A stretch of 64,000 bases of DNA from Streptomyces sp. CB02009 (lineage in GTDB: Bacteria; Actinomycetota; Actinomycetes; Streptomycetales; Streptomycetaceae): NCBI RefSeq assembly GCF_001905825.1, contig NZ_LIVV01000002.1, forward strand, positions 1,058,441-1,122,440. Reading direction: 5' to 3'. The notes beneath the pieces are model-generated. The model searched no databases, was not told the DNA's origin, and saw nothing but the letters and a program-made list of their open reading frames with translations. The position numbers and the translations under genes were made by a program. Position 1 is the stretch's first letter. Each line of letters starts with the position of its first letter. Shown piece by piece: positions 34,144 to 42,119 of the stretch.

Positions 34144-34527
34144 GCCGGAGGTGCGGGGACGCGCGTACCGCCGGGAGAGCTGCTTCCCGGGAGCACGCGA
34201 GGGTTCACGCCGTACGGTGTGCGGTCAGTTCGCGTTCACCAGGTCGTGCGCGGGCACGGTCACGGTGCGCGCACCCTTCGTACCTGGCGACCGTCGTTCC
34301 AGCGCTGTCCAGCCCCCCCCGTACTGGCCTGCACTTGACCTTGTGAGCCGGGTCAGGCAGGTCGAAGGGGACCCGGAACGTATGTCGACGGGGCCTGGCC
34401 TCCGCCCCCGTAGGAGGTGAGGTGAAACTACTGACGCAAGGGGCACTGTGGTGACGCACACTGGTGCCCGTCCGTGTCTCGTACCCGTCATTGATCGGCA
34501 GCAGCTTCCGTGAACACTGAGGAATCC
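34144..34527. other. 384-base intergenic region
   Basis: No gene recognised. Short frames here lack start signals and have poor third-position bias. A run of eight C (34312-34319) and a TTGACC at 34336-34341 are the only noticeable bits; no matching -10 box is seen. It presumably holds the promoter of the orphan gene at 34528. Confidence 0.35.
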
Positions 34528-35280
34528 ATGTCGCAAGCCCCGTACAGATGGGAGTCCGTGAGGGTCGGTTCCCTCGGCGGTGGGCTGCTCGTCTGCGACG
34601 TCACAGCCTTCTCCGACTGGGGCGGTGCGGTGTACGACCGCGACTTCGAGCTGGACCCTGGCTGCGACTATGCCCGCGCCTGGTCGGCACTCCACCCCGA
34701 GGACGATGAACTCGAAGCCGCGTCGGTGCGCTTCGGCCACCAGGAGGAGCACACCGGTCTCGTCTGGGAGACGGACGGCGACGCCTCAGCGGAGATCGCT
34801 TGTGCCCGGACCCCGGGGGGTCCCGCCACTGACGATGACAGCTTTCTGATCATGCGTGCATGGATTCCCACGGACAGGACGCCGGCGCCGCGTCGGCATG
34901 CAGCTCGAGCGGTGGGCGACGAGCAGTGTGTGGGACAACTGAACCTTCGTAGCGGGAGGGCCGTCATAGTCGGGGCGGCGGTGAGCGCCGACGAGACCGG
35001 CTCGTACGCCACACCGCGGGAACGAGAAGCCGCGATCCAGGCCCTGGCCCGGCTCCGTCCACCGATCCAGCTCAACCTGGACGGCCAGCGGGGTCTCGGC
35101 ACGGTGCTCTGGGTCAAGCCCGGCACGTACCGCGTCACCTGCGGATGGCACGAGGGAACGCGCGGACGGTACATGACCGAAGACGAGATCAACGAGACGG
35201 CGGTGTCCTACGCCGACGACGACTGGAGCTGCCGCTGGGTCCGCTTCACCTGGTCCGGCGAGTCGCCAGCGGTGAAGTAG
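34528..35280 (+). CDS. Protein of unknown function
   Basis: A 250-residue acidic protein. The ATG at 34528 (MSQAPYRWESVRVG) has GAGGA five bases upstream; the GTG at 34510 is an alternative without a ribosome site. No signal peptide or membrane helix. Two halves each rich in Trp/Asp/Glu suggest a beta-rich fold. The opening W-E-x(5)-GGGLLVC faintly resembles Imm21-type immunity proteins, but no toxin gene lies beside it, so I do not assign that. It stands alone next to a decayed insertion element, and codon GC at third positions is a little lower than in its neighbours, which fits an acquired gene. Confidence 0.55.
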   Translation: MSQAPYRWESVRVGSLGGGLLVCDVTAFSDWGGAVYDRDFELDPGCDYARAWSALHPEDDELEAASVRFGHQEEHTGLVWETDGDASAEIACARTPGGPATDDDSFLIMRAWIPTDRTPAPRRHAARAVGDEQCVGQLNLRSGRAVIVGAAVSADETGSYATPREREAAIQALARLRPPIQLNLDGQRGLGTVLWVKPGTYRVTCGWHEGTRGRYMTEDEINETAVSYADDDWSCRWVRFTWSGESPAVK

Positions 35281-35366
35281 AGGGACGAACGGCAGGACTC
35301 CCACCGCTCCTCCGTTCTCCACTCGTTCCCGTAGCAATCGTCGGATCACGGGCCTGTCGCGCCGGT

Positions 35367-35857
35367 GTGATCGCTGAACTCGTCGCGGAGCTGGGCTCGT
35401 TATGGCATGAGCGTCAACAGGCGAAGCGGGCCTCCCTGCCGCGGCAGCGGCGTGTGGGAGCCGACGCGATGCACCGGCTGGTGTTCGTCGACCGGCTCCT
35501 GGCCACGCTCGGCCATCTCCGTCACGGGGGCATCCAGCACGTGTTGGCCTGCTGGTTCGGCGTGGACCGCTCCACCATCACCCGGGCCATCGGCGAGGTG
35601 CGGCCTCTGCTCGCCGAGCGGGGTGCACGATCCGCCCCGGCATCCGGCTGCGGACCCTGGCCGAGGTCGTCGACCACCTCGGCACCGGCGAACAGACGGG
35701 GGGCCGGGTGCTGTGGTGCAGCCCGACCGAGCCCGGCAGCTGTGCGGACATCATCCAAGCCCGTCAGGCAGGACTGGCCAAGCTCCTGGCCGGCGGCCCC
35801 GTAGTCGCGGGCTACCAAAATCCCGGCGCTCAGACCGGCGCGATGAGAGGCGCCTGA
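35367..35857 (+). pseudogene. Broken IS5-family transposase
   Basis: The first 80 codons (IAELVAELGSLWHERQQ, then HRLVFVDRLLATLGHLRHG and CWFGVDRSTITRAIGE) match the N-terminal HTH of Streptomyces IS5-type transposases. After LLAERG one G is missing: shifting frame restores TIRPGIRLRTLAEVVDHLG, as in intact copies. Then the central catalytic region is gone, and the C-terminal part WCSPTEPGSCADIIQARQ resumes directly. So there is one frameshift and one large internal deletion, removing the DDE residues. Inverted ends were not found. It is a dead element. Confidence 0.75.
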
Positions 35858-35883
35858 CGGGCGAAAGCCCAGGTCAGGCGCCT
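35848..35883. terminator. Strong hairpin after the transposase remnant
   Basis: An 11-base arm (AGGCGCCTGAC) pairs with GTCAGGCGCCT, and an inner GGGC-GAAA-GCCC extends it, giving about 15 pairs with a GAAA tetraloop, followed by CCTTTCG. A classical intrinsic terminator shape. It overlaps the last transposase codons. Confidence 0.7.
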
Positions 35884-35895
35884 CCTTTCGTGTCC

Positions 35896-35973
35896 CTAGA
35901 AGAAGCCCAGCTTCTTCGGTGAGTAGCTGACCAGCAGGTTTTTCGTCTGCTGGTGGTACATGCCCCGCATGGT
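35896..35973 (-). other. Possible C-terminal gene fragment
   Basis: Minus-strand codons MRGMYHQQTKNLLVSYSP then KKLGFF-stop look like a protein tail with lower GC than its surroundings, but the frame upstream turns into Arg/Pro-rich noise. Together with the small frame at 36238 it suggests that 35.3-36.5 kb is a patch of foreign or decayed DNA. No family recognised. Confidence 0.25.
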
Positions 35974-36237
35974 CGCTGACCAGCGGAAACGGCCACGATG
36001 CGGCCAAGCTGCAGGCGGCTGATCCGCGTATGGCCCGGATCGTGGTCGGCGCGGAGGGGCCCTGAGCCGATGGCCCGTGGCGGCGGCGAGTCGGCGCACA
36101 AGCGAGAGGCGGGCCGGCAGATTCCGCAAGGGCCGGCTGGGGTGGTTGGTCACCATGCTGTGGCGTCAGATCCACTCGACGTGCACTACCGACGACCTCG
36201 GCGCCGCCTACGTTGGCCCTGGTCGGTCCGGACATCG

Positions 36238-36405
36238 ATGATGCCATCGAAGCGAAGCGACGACTGCTACGGCGTCGCCCGGACGCTTCTCCATATCATC
36301 GAGACGGGCCCGAACCCCGTTCTGACCATCGACCCCGGACCGGACGCCCACGAGTGGCGTAAGCGGCTCGACGACCGCGCTGTGGCCGAGGGGCTCATCC
36401 CCTGA
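36238..36405 (+). other. Small frame of doubtful coding value
   Basis: Fifty-five codons from ATG: SDDCYGVARTLLHIIETG, then NPVLTIDPGPDAHEWRKRL. The composition looks protein-like, but there is no ribosome site and no recognised relative. It may be the tail of a gene broken by the insertion events just upstream. The rest of 35.3-36.5 kb shows nothing else. Confidence 0.25.
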
Positions 36406-36490
36406 ACTTGACGGTGTAGCAACGTGAGGTGGCCCTGCCGAAGTCGTCCCGGCCGCCGTCCGAGCCGGCAGCCGGGAAGATCCGTGGTGC

Positions 36491-37369
36491 TCAGGTGTCG
36501 CGCCACCATCGGGGGCTGTCCAGGTGGTAGTCGACTCGCTCGCGGTCATCGACAGCGGTATCGGGCAGTGCGGCGACATCGTCGATCCACTGCCGAGCCT
36601 TGGCCTCGAAGTCCACGTGGCCGATCTCGTGGTGGGCGGCGACGTACCGGAGGGCTGGAGGCTTGCCCCACCAGTCCTTCTCCGCCAAGGCGGCCCTTCG
36701 GAGGTAGATCTCGGCGCCGACCGCGTTGGAGTGGAGGTACAGTTCCATGTTCCTCGGGTGGTCGGCGTCGGTCGCGGCGAGATGGAACCCCTGTCGGCTG
36801 TAGAGGATCTCCCGCTCAGTGCGCGGAATGTACTCGGGGTCGACCCACGCGCTGTGGCAGGCGTATCCGGCGGCGGCGAACGCGTCGAGGAGGGTCTCGT
36901 GCAGGGGCGTCGTCTCGATGCGGACCGCGTCGACGTCTGTGCGGTCCGCGATGCCGTCGGCATCGACCTCCGTGTACAGACCGATCCGCATCCCGGCCAG
37001 CGGCAACCCGCGAACCTCGGAGACCGGAGTCTCCCACTTCAGCCGGTACCGGAGCGGCACCCGGCGTTCCTCGCCCTTCGGGATGGTGAAGAGACTCGTC
37101 ACCTGAAAGTGGGCGAGGGTGACGCCGGTGTCTGTGTCGACGTCTGTCGTCGTGCTCTTGGTGACGGCGGAGGGGGCCCTGTCGGCGACCAGACGCGCGT
37201 TGACCGTCCGGATCCGAACATCGCGGTCGAGCGCGCGCAGCACCACCTCACCGCGCAGGATCTCTCCGGGGCGCACGGGTTCGTCCGGGAGGAGTGTGTC
37301 GGCTTCCAGCGGTATGCCTGCTGCCGTCTTGCCACCGCTTCCACTGCCGAGCAGTCGTTTGAACACCAT
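36491..37369 (-). CDS. SpoOM-like sporulation-control protein
   Basis: A 292-residue protein starting MVFKRLLGSG, the usual SpoOM opening; the GTG three codons earlier is also possible. An arrestin-like beta-sandwich covers about residues 10-150 (GEILRGEVVLRA, then IPKGEERRVPLRYRLKWETP and GMRIGLYTEV), followed by a second half containing HHEIGHVDFEAKARQW. SpoOM proteins modulate early sporulation in Bacillus; their action in Streptomyces is unclear. Codon GC3 is lower than in most genes here. It lies 28 bases downstream of the TetR gene on the same strand, so it may share its transcript. Confidence 0.8.
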   Translation of the reverse strand: MVFKRLLGSGSGGKTAAGIPLEADTLLPDEPVRPGEILRGEVVLRALDRDVRIRTVNARLVADRAPSAVTKSTTTDVDTDTGVTLAHFQVTSLFTIPKGEERRVPLRYRLKWETPVSEVRGLPLAGMRIGLYTEVDADGIADRTDVDAVRIETTPLHETLLDAFAAAGYACHSAWVDPEYIPRTEREILYSRQGFHLAATDADHPRNMELYLHSNAVGAEIYLRRAALAEKDWWGKPPALRYVAAHHEIGHVDFEAKARQWIDDVAALPDTAVDDRERVDYHLDSPRWWRDT

Positions 37370-37397
37370 GATCCGCACAGTAGCCGCAGCCGGGCCG

Positions 37398-38057
37398 TCA
37401 GGAGCCCGCCGGTGGACGGTTCCGGCCGTGCAGCAGTTTCAGCGCGGCCGTGGCAAGCCTTCGGGCGGTGACGTGCGGTTCTGCGGCAGGCAGGATGAGA
37501 TGGCTGATGGTCATACGGACGATGATGTCTGCTGCCATCTCACGATTCTCCGTGGGCTGCTCCGAGTAGCGTGTGCTCAACCATTCGCGCACCAGGTACT
37601 GGCCCGCGTCGAAGATCGGGTCCGTCCGGGCGGTGAGGTAGGGGAGCAAGCTGTCGGAGCCGTGGCGGGCGGCTGCGATGACAGCCCTTATGAGGGGCTG
37701 GGTGTGAGCTTCCTCGAGGACGTACCGGATGGCGGCTTCGAGGCAGGCGTGAGAGTCGGGTAGGCCGGGATGGAGCGTGTCGGCCACCCCGGCGAGAAAC
37801 TGCTGGGTCTCACGGATCACCAGTGCGCGTCCCAGACCGGCTCGATTGCCGAACTCTTTGTAGACGGAGGGGCGGGAGACCTGAGCACGTGCTGCAACGG
37901 CCGTAAGGCTGACCTCGTCCCACCCGGCTTCGCATGTCAGTTCGTGCGCGGCATCAAGGATGCTCGCCCTCATCTGTTTGCGCCAGGCGATGCGCGGAGA
38001 GTCGGGTGGGTCTTCTCCTACGAGGCCATTCGTGCTGCGCTGTCGGTCGGTTGCCAT
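37398..38057 (-). CDS. TetR-family regulator
   Basis: A 219-residue repressor with an N-terminal HTH: ASILDAAHELTCEAGWDEVS, then AVAARAQVSRPSVYKEFGN. The C-terminal ligand domain is all-helical. There is no ribosome site before the ATG, and a direct repeat TGTCAG-N5-TGTCAG (38057-38073) covers the start, so the message may be leaderless and self-controlled. It precedes SpoOM on the same strand; the likely targets are itself and SpoOM. No ligand is suggested. Confidence 0.85.
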   Translation of the reverse strand: MATDRQRSTNGLVGEDPPDSPRIAWRKQMRASILDAAHELTCEAGWDEVSLTAVAARAQVSRPSVYKEFGNRAGLGRALVIRETQQFLAGVADTLHPGLPDSHACLEAAIRYVLEEAHTQPLIRAVIAAARHGSDSLLPYLTARTDPIFDAGQYLVREWLSTRYSEQPTENREMAADIIVRMTISHLILPAAEPHVTARRLATAALKLLHGRNRPPAGS

Positions 38058-38130
38058 GTCAGAAGCCTGTCAGCGGGTTGAGCCGCCGGAGCGGAGGAGG
38101 TCCGCGAAGGTGCGGCCGGACGAGTACGCG

Positions 38131-38173
38131 GTGGTGCCGGCCCCTCGGTACGGGGGACGGGGGCCGGCACCAC
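38131..38173 (-). terminator. Terminator of the beta-helix gene
   Basis: GTGGTGCCGGCCCC (38131-38144) and GGGGCCGGCACCAC (38160-38173) are perfectly complementary 14-base arms around a 15-base loop, just downstream of the leftward stop at 38200. Confidence 0.8.
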
Positions 38174-38199
38174 GTCAGGAGCCCGGGTGAACCGGACGG

Positions 38200-39843
38200 T
38201 CAGGAACGCTTGCGACGGGCAGCCATGACGAGACCGCCGCCGAGGACGAGCACGGCCGCCGCGATGCCGAGGGGAAGCAGGGGATCGGAGCCGCCGGTCT
38301 GCGCGAGCGAACCGCTCCCGCCGTCCGCGTTCAGGTGGGAGCCGCTGTCGCTCTTGCCGGCGCTCGGTCCTGCCGCGCTGGGCGAGGCGGTGGTTCCGTC
38401 GGTGCCGGGCGAGGTCCCTGTGCCGGTCTCACCGGGCTGCTCTTCGCTGGGCTGAGCCTCGTCCTGCTGACCGCTGGAGCCGGAATCGTCGAGGTCGGAA
38501 TCGGAAGCCCCCTGCGCGATGGCATCGAATCCGTAGGCGCCGCGGTCAGGCGCGCCACCGGCCCGGCGGGTGCCGGTGGGGACGGCGGTGAACGGAGTGC
38601 CCGAACCGATCGCCGGGGAGCCGTCTCGCAGCCGGAAGGCCGTGTCCGCCGTGGTGCCGGCGTCGGCGAACTTCGGGTCGGCGAGAATGTCGTGGGGACC
38701 TTTGACCTCGGGAGCCTTGCCGCCGAAGTAGACGTTGTAGTCATAGGTCACGTCCACGTTGCGCGACTTGCTGTTCGTCGCCTGGCCGGGTCGGCCGAAC
38801 GCGATGTTGTTGAGCAGCCGGACGTCGGTGCTGTCGTGGGCGAAGACGTTGGCGTAGCTCTTCATGCGGGTGCTTCGGCCGTTCAGGTACGCCGTGTTGT
38901 GGACGATGTCGACGTGCTGGCTCTTGTAGGAGTGGATTCCCGAGCCGCCGTTGTCGTAGGAGAGGTTGCCGGCGACGAGGACGCGTCCTCCGTAGGCGGG
39001 GTGGCCTGGGTCGCCCTTGAGCGTGTCGATGATGATGCCGTTACCGTCGGAGTAGCAGCGGCATCCCTCCCATTTGATCTTGGTCTCGTTGTCGTGGACA
39101 CGATTGCCGGTGATGCGGATCTTGTACGTCCTGGCGTCGGAGCCTCCCACGTCGCGCGGGGTGAGGACGGAGATGCCGCTGGTGCCGTAGACCGTGTACC
39201 ACGAGGTGGAGTACACGTGGTTCGCGGAGATGGTCAGGTGGTCGGATTCGATCGCCGATATGCCGCCGCCCGCACAGGCGTGCACCCTGTTGCCGGTCAC
39301 GTCGATGTGGTGCGACACCGCACCCGTTGACCTGTCTCGTTCGATCGAGATGCAGTTGGTGTTGTAGGTGGGGTCACCCTTCTTCGATCCGCGTTCGGCC
39401 CCGGCCAGGTTCAGGGCGCCGTTGTTGCCTCTGATCTCCAGATTCTTGATGGAGATGTAGGAGGCGCCGTAGACGCTGATGCCGTTCCACGCCTTCACCG
39501 GGTGGATCACCGGCTTGTGGCCGGGGTGCGCGGTGAAGGTGATGGGTGCGCCGGGCCGGCCCGAGCGCTTGATGGTCAGCACATTGGATCCTGCGGAGCG
39601 CTCCGAGTATGTGCCGTTCATGATCGAGACGGTGTCGCCGGGGCCGGCGCTGTCGGCGGCCTTCTGCAGGGTGCGGAAGGGCGCTCCGGCCGACGTTCCT
39701 GGATTGCTGTCGTCCCCTTCGGGGCTCACGAAGTAGGTGCGGTCTGCCGCATGGGCTGTACCGGCTCCCATGGTGACGATGCCGAGCGGGGTGGACGACG
39801 CGAGCAGTGCTGCGGTAACGGCGAAGGTGCGCGTGCGTTTCAT
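38200..39843 (-). CDS. Sortase-anchored parallel beta-helix protein, probable polysaccharide lyase
   Basis: A 547-residue surface protein. The ATG at 39843 follows GGAGACC and opens a signal peptide (FAVTAALLASSTPLGIVTMG). Residues about 30-410 open with YFVSPEGDDSNPGTSAGAPF and TLQKAADSAGPGDTVSIMNG, the hallmark start of right-handed beta-helix enzymes such as PL9 pectate lyases, followed by many Asn/Val ladder repeats. Residues about 425-510 are Ser/Gly/Glu/Pro-rich. The C-terminus has LAQTG, a hydrophobic helix and RRKRS: a class E sortase (LAxTG) wall-sorting signal. It diverges from the GntR-led sugar-acid operon, so it likely releases that pathway's substrate from a polymer at the cell surface. 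Confidence 0.8.
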   Translation of the reverse strand: MKRTRTFAVTAALLASSTPLGIVTMGAGTAHAADRTYFVSPEGDDSNPGTSAGAPFRTLQKAADSAGPGDTVSIMNGTYSERSAGSNVLTIKRSGRPGAPITFTAHPGHKPVIHPVKAWNGISVYGASYISIKNLEIRGNNGALNLAGAERGSKKGDPTYNTNCISIERDRSTGAVSHHIDVTGNRVHACAGGGISAIESDHLTISANHVYSTSWYTVYGTSGISVLTPRDVGGSDARTYKIRITGNRVHDNETKIKWEGCRCYSDGNGIIIDTLKGDPGHPAYGGRVLVAGNLSYDNGGSGIHSYKSQHVDIVHNTAYLNGRSTRMKSYANVFAHDSTDVRLLNNIAFGRPGQATNSKSRNVDVTYDYNVYFGGKAPEVKGPHDILADPKFADAGTTADTAFRLRDGSPAIGSGTPFTAVPTGTRRAGGAPDRGAYGFDAIAQGASDSDLDDSGSSGQQDEAQPSEEQPGETGTGTSPGTDGTTASPSAAGPSAGKSDSGSHLNADGGSGSLAQTGGSDPLLPLGIAAAVLVLGGGLVMAARRKRS

Positions 39844-40056
39844 TGGTGCCTGGTCTCCGAAGTCGTCCGGACTGAAGCGGGCCGTGTCTCCCTCGGTCGC
39901 GAACCGTGCACAGGAAGGAGGGTGCCGGGAAGGACAGGGCCAGGGCGTCACGCCGTGTCAGAGCGCTGCCCCGGAGCGGCGCGCGACACACGGGTGCGCT
40001 CCGAAGTCCGCTGTGGGGGTGGGGTGGTGTGGGAACGACAGTTACAGAAGTGGAAA

Positions 40057-40097
40057 TTGAACGCAACCCTGTACCGTCTGTAAATGTTCTGACGGTA
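40057..40097 (+). promoter_or_regulatory. Candidate promoter with overlapping inverted repeat, divergent region
   Basis: TTGAAC (40057-40062), 16 bases, TGTAAA (40079-40084) could serve the GntR-led operon. An inverted repeat TACCGTC (40072-40078) and GACGGTA (40091-40097) covers the -10 box. It lies in the 357-base divergent region between the beta-helix gene and the GntR gene, which is AT-rich for this genome. Confidence 0.4.
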
Positions 40098-40173
40098 GGT
40101 CAGGTAGGCCGGGTCGGCGTCTACGGCTGTTGCGAGGTCATTTCGAAGAACCTCTGCACGGGGGTTGCGAGTT

Positions 40174-40197
40174 GGCATGCTGGTATATCAGCATGCC
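40174..40197. promoter_or_regulatory. GntR-type operator palindrome at the regulator's own start
   Basis: GGCATGCTG-GTATAT-CAGCATGCC is a perfect inverted repeat with 9-base arms. Its centre TGGTATATCA is close to the TGGTATACCA core typical of FadR-subfamily GntR sites. It ends 3 bases before the GntR ATG at 40201, a natural place for autoregulation. No second copy was seen elsewhere in the operon. Confidence 0.65.
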
Positions 40198-40200
40198 GCC

Positions 40201-40926
40201 ATGCCACAGATCGACTACCCAGTGAACAGTGCTGAAGCCCTGCCTCCCGGCTCACTGCCCCCTTTGCGTCAGGCCGTCTCCCGAACAGACCGGGTGCGGG
40301 AGGCGTTGCGGCAGGCGATCCTCGAAGGTGTGCTCCCGCCCGGAAAGGCCCTGGTCGAGCGAGAACTCGCGGAGGTGTACGGGGTGTCCAAGACGCCGGT
40401 ACGCGAAGCGTTGAAGCAGCTGCACTCCACCGGTCTGGTGGAGATCAACGCTTACCAGGGAGTCAGTGTCCGCCGCCCCGACAACCTTCTGGTGCAGGAG
40501 CTCTATGCCGCCCGCTGCGCGGCGGAACCCGAGGCCGTACGCCTGGGCGCGGTCCGTCTCGGGGCGACCGCCCACGCCCCCGCCCGTCAGGCGCTCCAGG
40601 ACGCGACCACGCTGATCGGCTCGGGCGAGACGCGGGGTCTGGGCATCGCCAACCGGCGATTCCACCGCGAGCTCTACAGCGCCTGCGGCAACAGCTTCCT
40701 CTGCGGCTTCCTGGACCAGCTCCAGGACCTCACGGCCTTCGTAGCGGGCCTGGGCTGGCGACTGCGTGCCACCTGGGAGGAAGAGGCCGCCGAACACGCG
40801 GCGATCCTGGAGGCGATGGAGCAGGGCGACGGTCCGCTCGTGGAACGGCTGACCCGCGCGCACATCGAGAAGGCCAAGCAGACCATCTCCCGCGCACTCG
40901 GCGACGGCATCGGCGACGGCCGATGA
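40201..40926 (+). CDS. GntR/FadR-family regulator of the sugar-acid operon
   Basis: A 241-residue regulator. Winged HTH at about residues 30-95 (VREALRQAILEGVLPPGKAL, then YGVSKTPVREALKQLHSTG); then a FadR/FCD-type all-helical ligand domain with FHRELYSACGN and the terminal His-containing helix. No ribosome site precedes the ATG at 40201; an in-frame ATG at 40177 would place the operator inside the gene, so I keep 40201 and suspect a leaderless message. Its stop overlaps the next gene's start (ATGA). FCD domains usually bind organic acids through a metal, which fits a sugar-acid or keto-acid inducer. Confidence 0.88.
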   Translation: MPQIDYPVNSAEALPPGSLPPLRQAVSRTDRVREALRQAILEGVLPPGKALVERELAEVYGVSKTPVREALKQLHSTGLVEINAYQGVSVRRPDNLLVQELYAARCAAEPEAVRLGAVRLGATAHAPARQALQDATTLIGSGETRGLGIANRRFHRELYSACGNSFLCGFLDQLQDLTAFVAGLGWRLRATWEEEAAEHAAILEAMEQGDGPLVERLTRAHIEKAKQTISRALGDGIGDGR

Positions 40927-42119
40927 AAGTCGAGCTGTTCGCCCACCCGCTCTCCTTCCGCCGGCAGCCGCAGGCCCAGGCGGACCGACTGGCCGCCCAC
41001 GGCGTCAACGGTGTCCGCCTGGCGTTCAGTTATCACGGTGGACGGTGGCTGCTGACGACCAGCGACCCGTGTGCCGTGGCCGACTTCAAGGCCGGGCAGT
41101 GGTTCCGCGACGAAGCCGCCCCCGCCGACGGGAACCTTGCCCTGCCGGTCCTCGGCGACGACGCGACGACCGCCACGACCGCCCTGCTGCGGGCCGGCCT
41201 CGGTGTGACCGCCTGGCTCGTCGGGCTCCACCAGTCCGGACCCGCCACCCGCCGTCCCCGATCGGCGTTGCGCAACGCCTTCGGACACCACTACCGTCAC
41301 GCACTGTGCCCGGCAAGGCCCGAGGTCCGCGCCTATGCCGCAGACCTCGTCGCCCGAACCGCCCGCCGGCCCGGAGTCACCGCCCTCGAACTCGAAGCCT
41401 TCGGCTACCTCGGCTGGCAGCACCAGAGCGCCCACGACAAGATCGGCGCGGCGCTTCGCCCGGTGGACCGCTGGCTCCTCTCACTGTGCTTCTGCTCCGC
41501 CTGCACGGAACGCTTCACCGACGCGGGCATCGACGTGCCCGCCCTGGCCGAAACCGTCCGCGCGACACTGCTCGCCCAACTCGCCGAGCCGCGCGAGGCC
41601 GGCGAACTCGGTGCCGACGCCCGCGCCGCCCTGGGCTCCGAACTGCACGACACCGTCCTCGCCGTGCGCTCGCGCATCACCGTGACCCTTGTGCGGGACG
41701 CCGTCGCCGCGGCAGGCGGGCTGCCCGTCTCCGTACGCTCCACCGGCGACCCGTACGCCTGCGACGGCAAGTCCGCCGCCGACACGAGCGCCCTCGCCGC
41801 AGCGGCGGGCGCCCTCACCGTCACCGACCTGTCGGGGGACCATGACGCCCTGCGCCGCGAACTCACCGCGGCGGCCCGGACCGGTGCACGGGTGAGCGCC
41901 GGATGGAACCTGGCCGTAGACCGGACCACCGGTGAACAGCAACTCACGGATGTCGCCCATGACGCGTACGCGGCCGGAGCCCGCTCCCTGACCCTGTACG
42001 CCTACGACCTGGCCCCGGCACAGCGCCTCGCGTGGCTGAGCGATCTCGCACGCCCCACCGCCCGCCCTGGCCCGGCCAAGCCCACGCTCTCACCCCCTCT
42101 ACCGGAGCCGGTGAAATGA
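40923..42119 (+). CDS. Unknown protein, possible TIM-barrel, with CxCxxC
   Basis: A 398-residue Ala-rich cytoplasmic protein whose ATG overlaps the GntR stop. Beta/alpha alternation and motifs such as HGVNGVRLAFSYHGGRW, VTALELEAFGYLGWQH and LSLCFCSACTERFTDAG suggest a (beta/alpha)8 barrel like that of glycosidases, with an unusual CxCxxC in the middle that could bind a metal. I know no function. First in the operon after its regulator and coupled by overlap to both neighbours, it should act on the imported substrate, perhaps as a hydrolase or isomerase. Confidence 0.6.
   Translation: MKVELFAHPLSFRRQPQAQADRLAAHGVNGVRLAFSYHGGRWLLTTSDPCAVADFKAGQWFRDEAAPADGNLALPVLGDDATTATTALLRAGLGVTAWLVGLHQSGPATRRPRSALRNAFGHHYRHALCPARPEVRAYAADLVARTARRPGVTALELEAFGYLGWQHQSAHDKIGAALRPVDRWLLSLCFCSACTERFTDAGIDVPALAETVRATLLAQLAEPREAGELGADARAALGSELHDTVLAVRSRITVTLVRDAVAAAGGLPVSVRSTGDPYACDGKSAADTSALAAAAGALTVTDLSGDHDALRRELTAAARTGARVSAGWNLAVDRTTGEQQLTDVAHDAYAAGARSLTLYAYDLAPAQRLAWLSDLARPTARPGPAKPTLSPPLPEPVK

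Noticed and set aside
34528..35280. Imm21-type immunity protein
   Set aside because: Only a faint N-terminal resemblance and no toxin gene beside it.
36498..37471. Long rightward frame opposite SpoOM
   Set aside because: Shadow of the leftward gene, which matches SpoOM along its full length.
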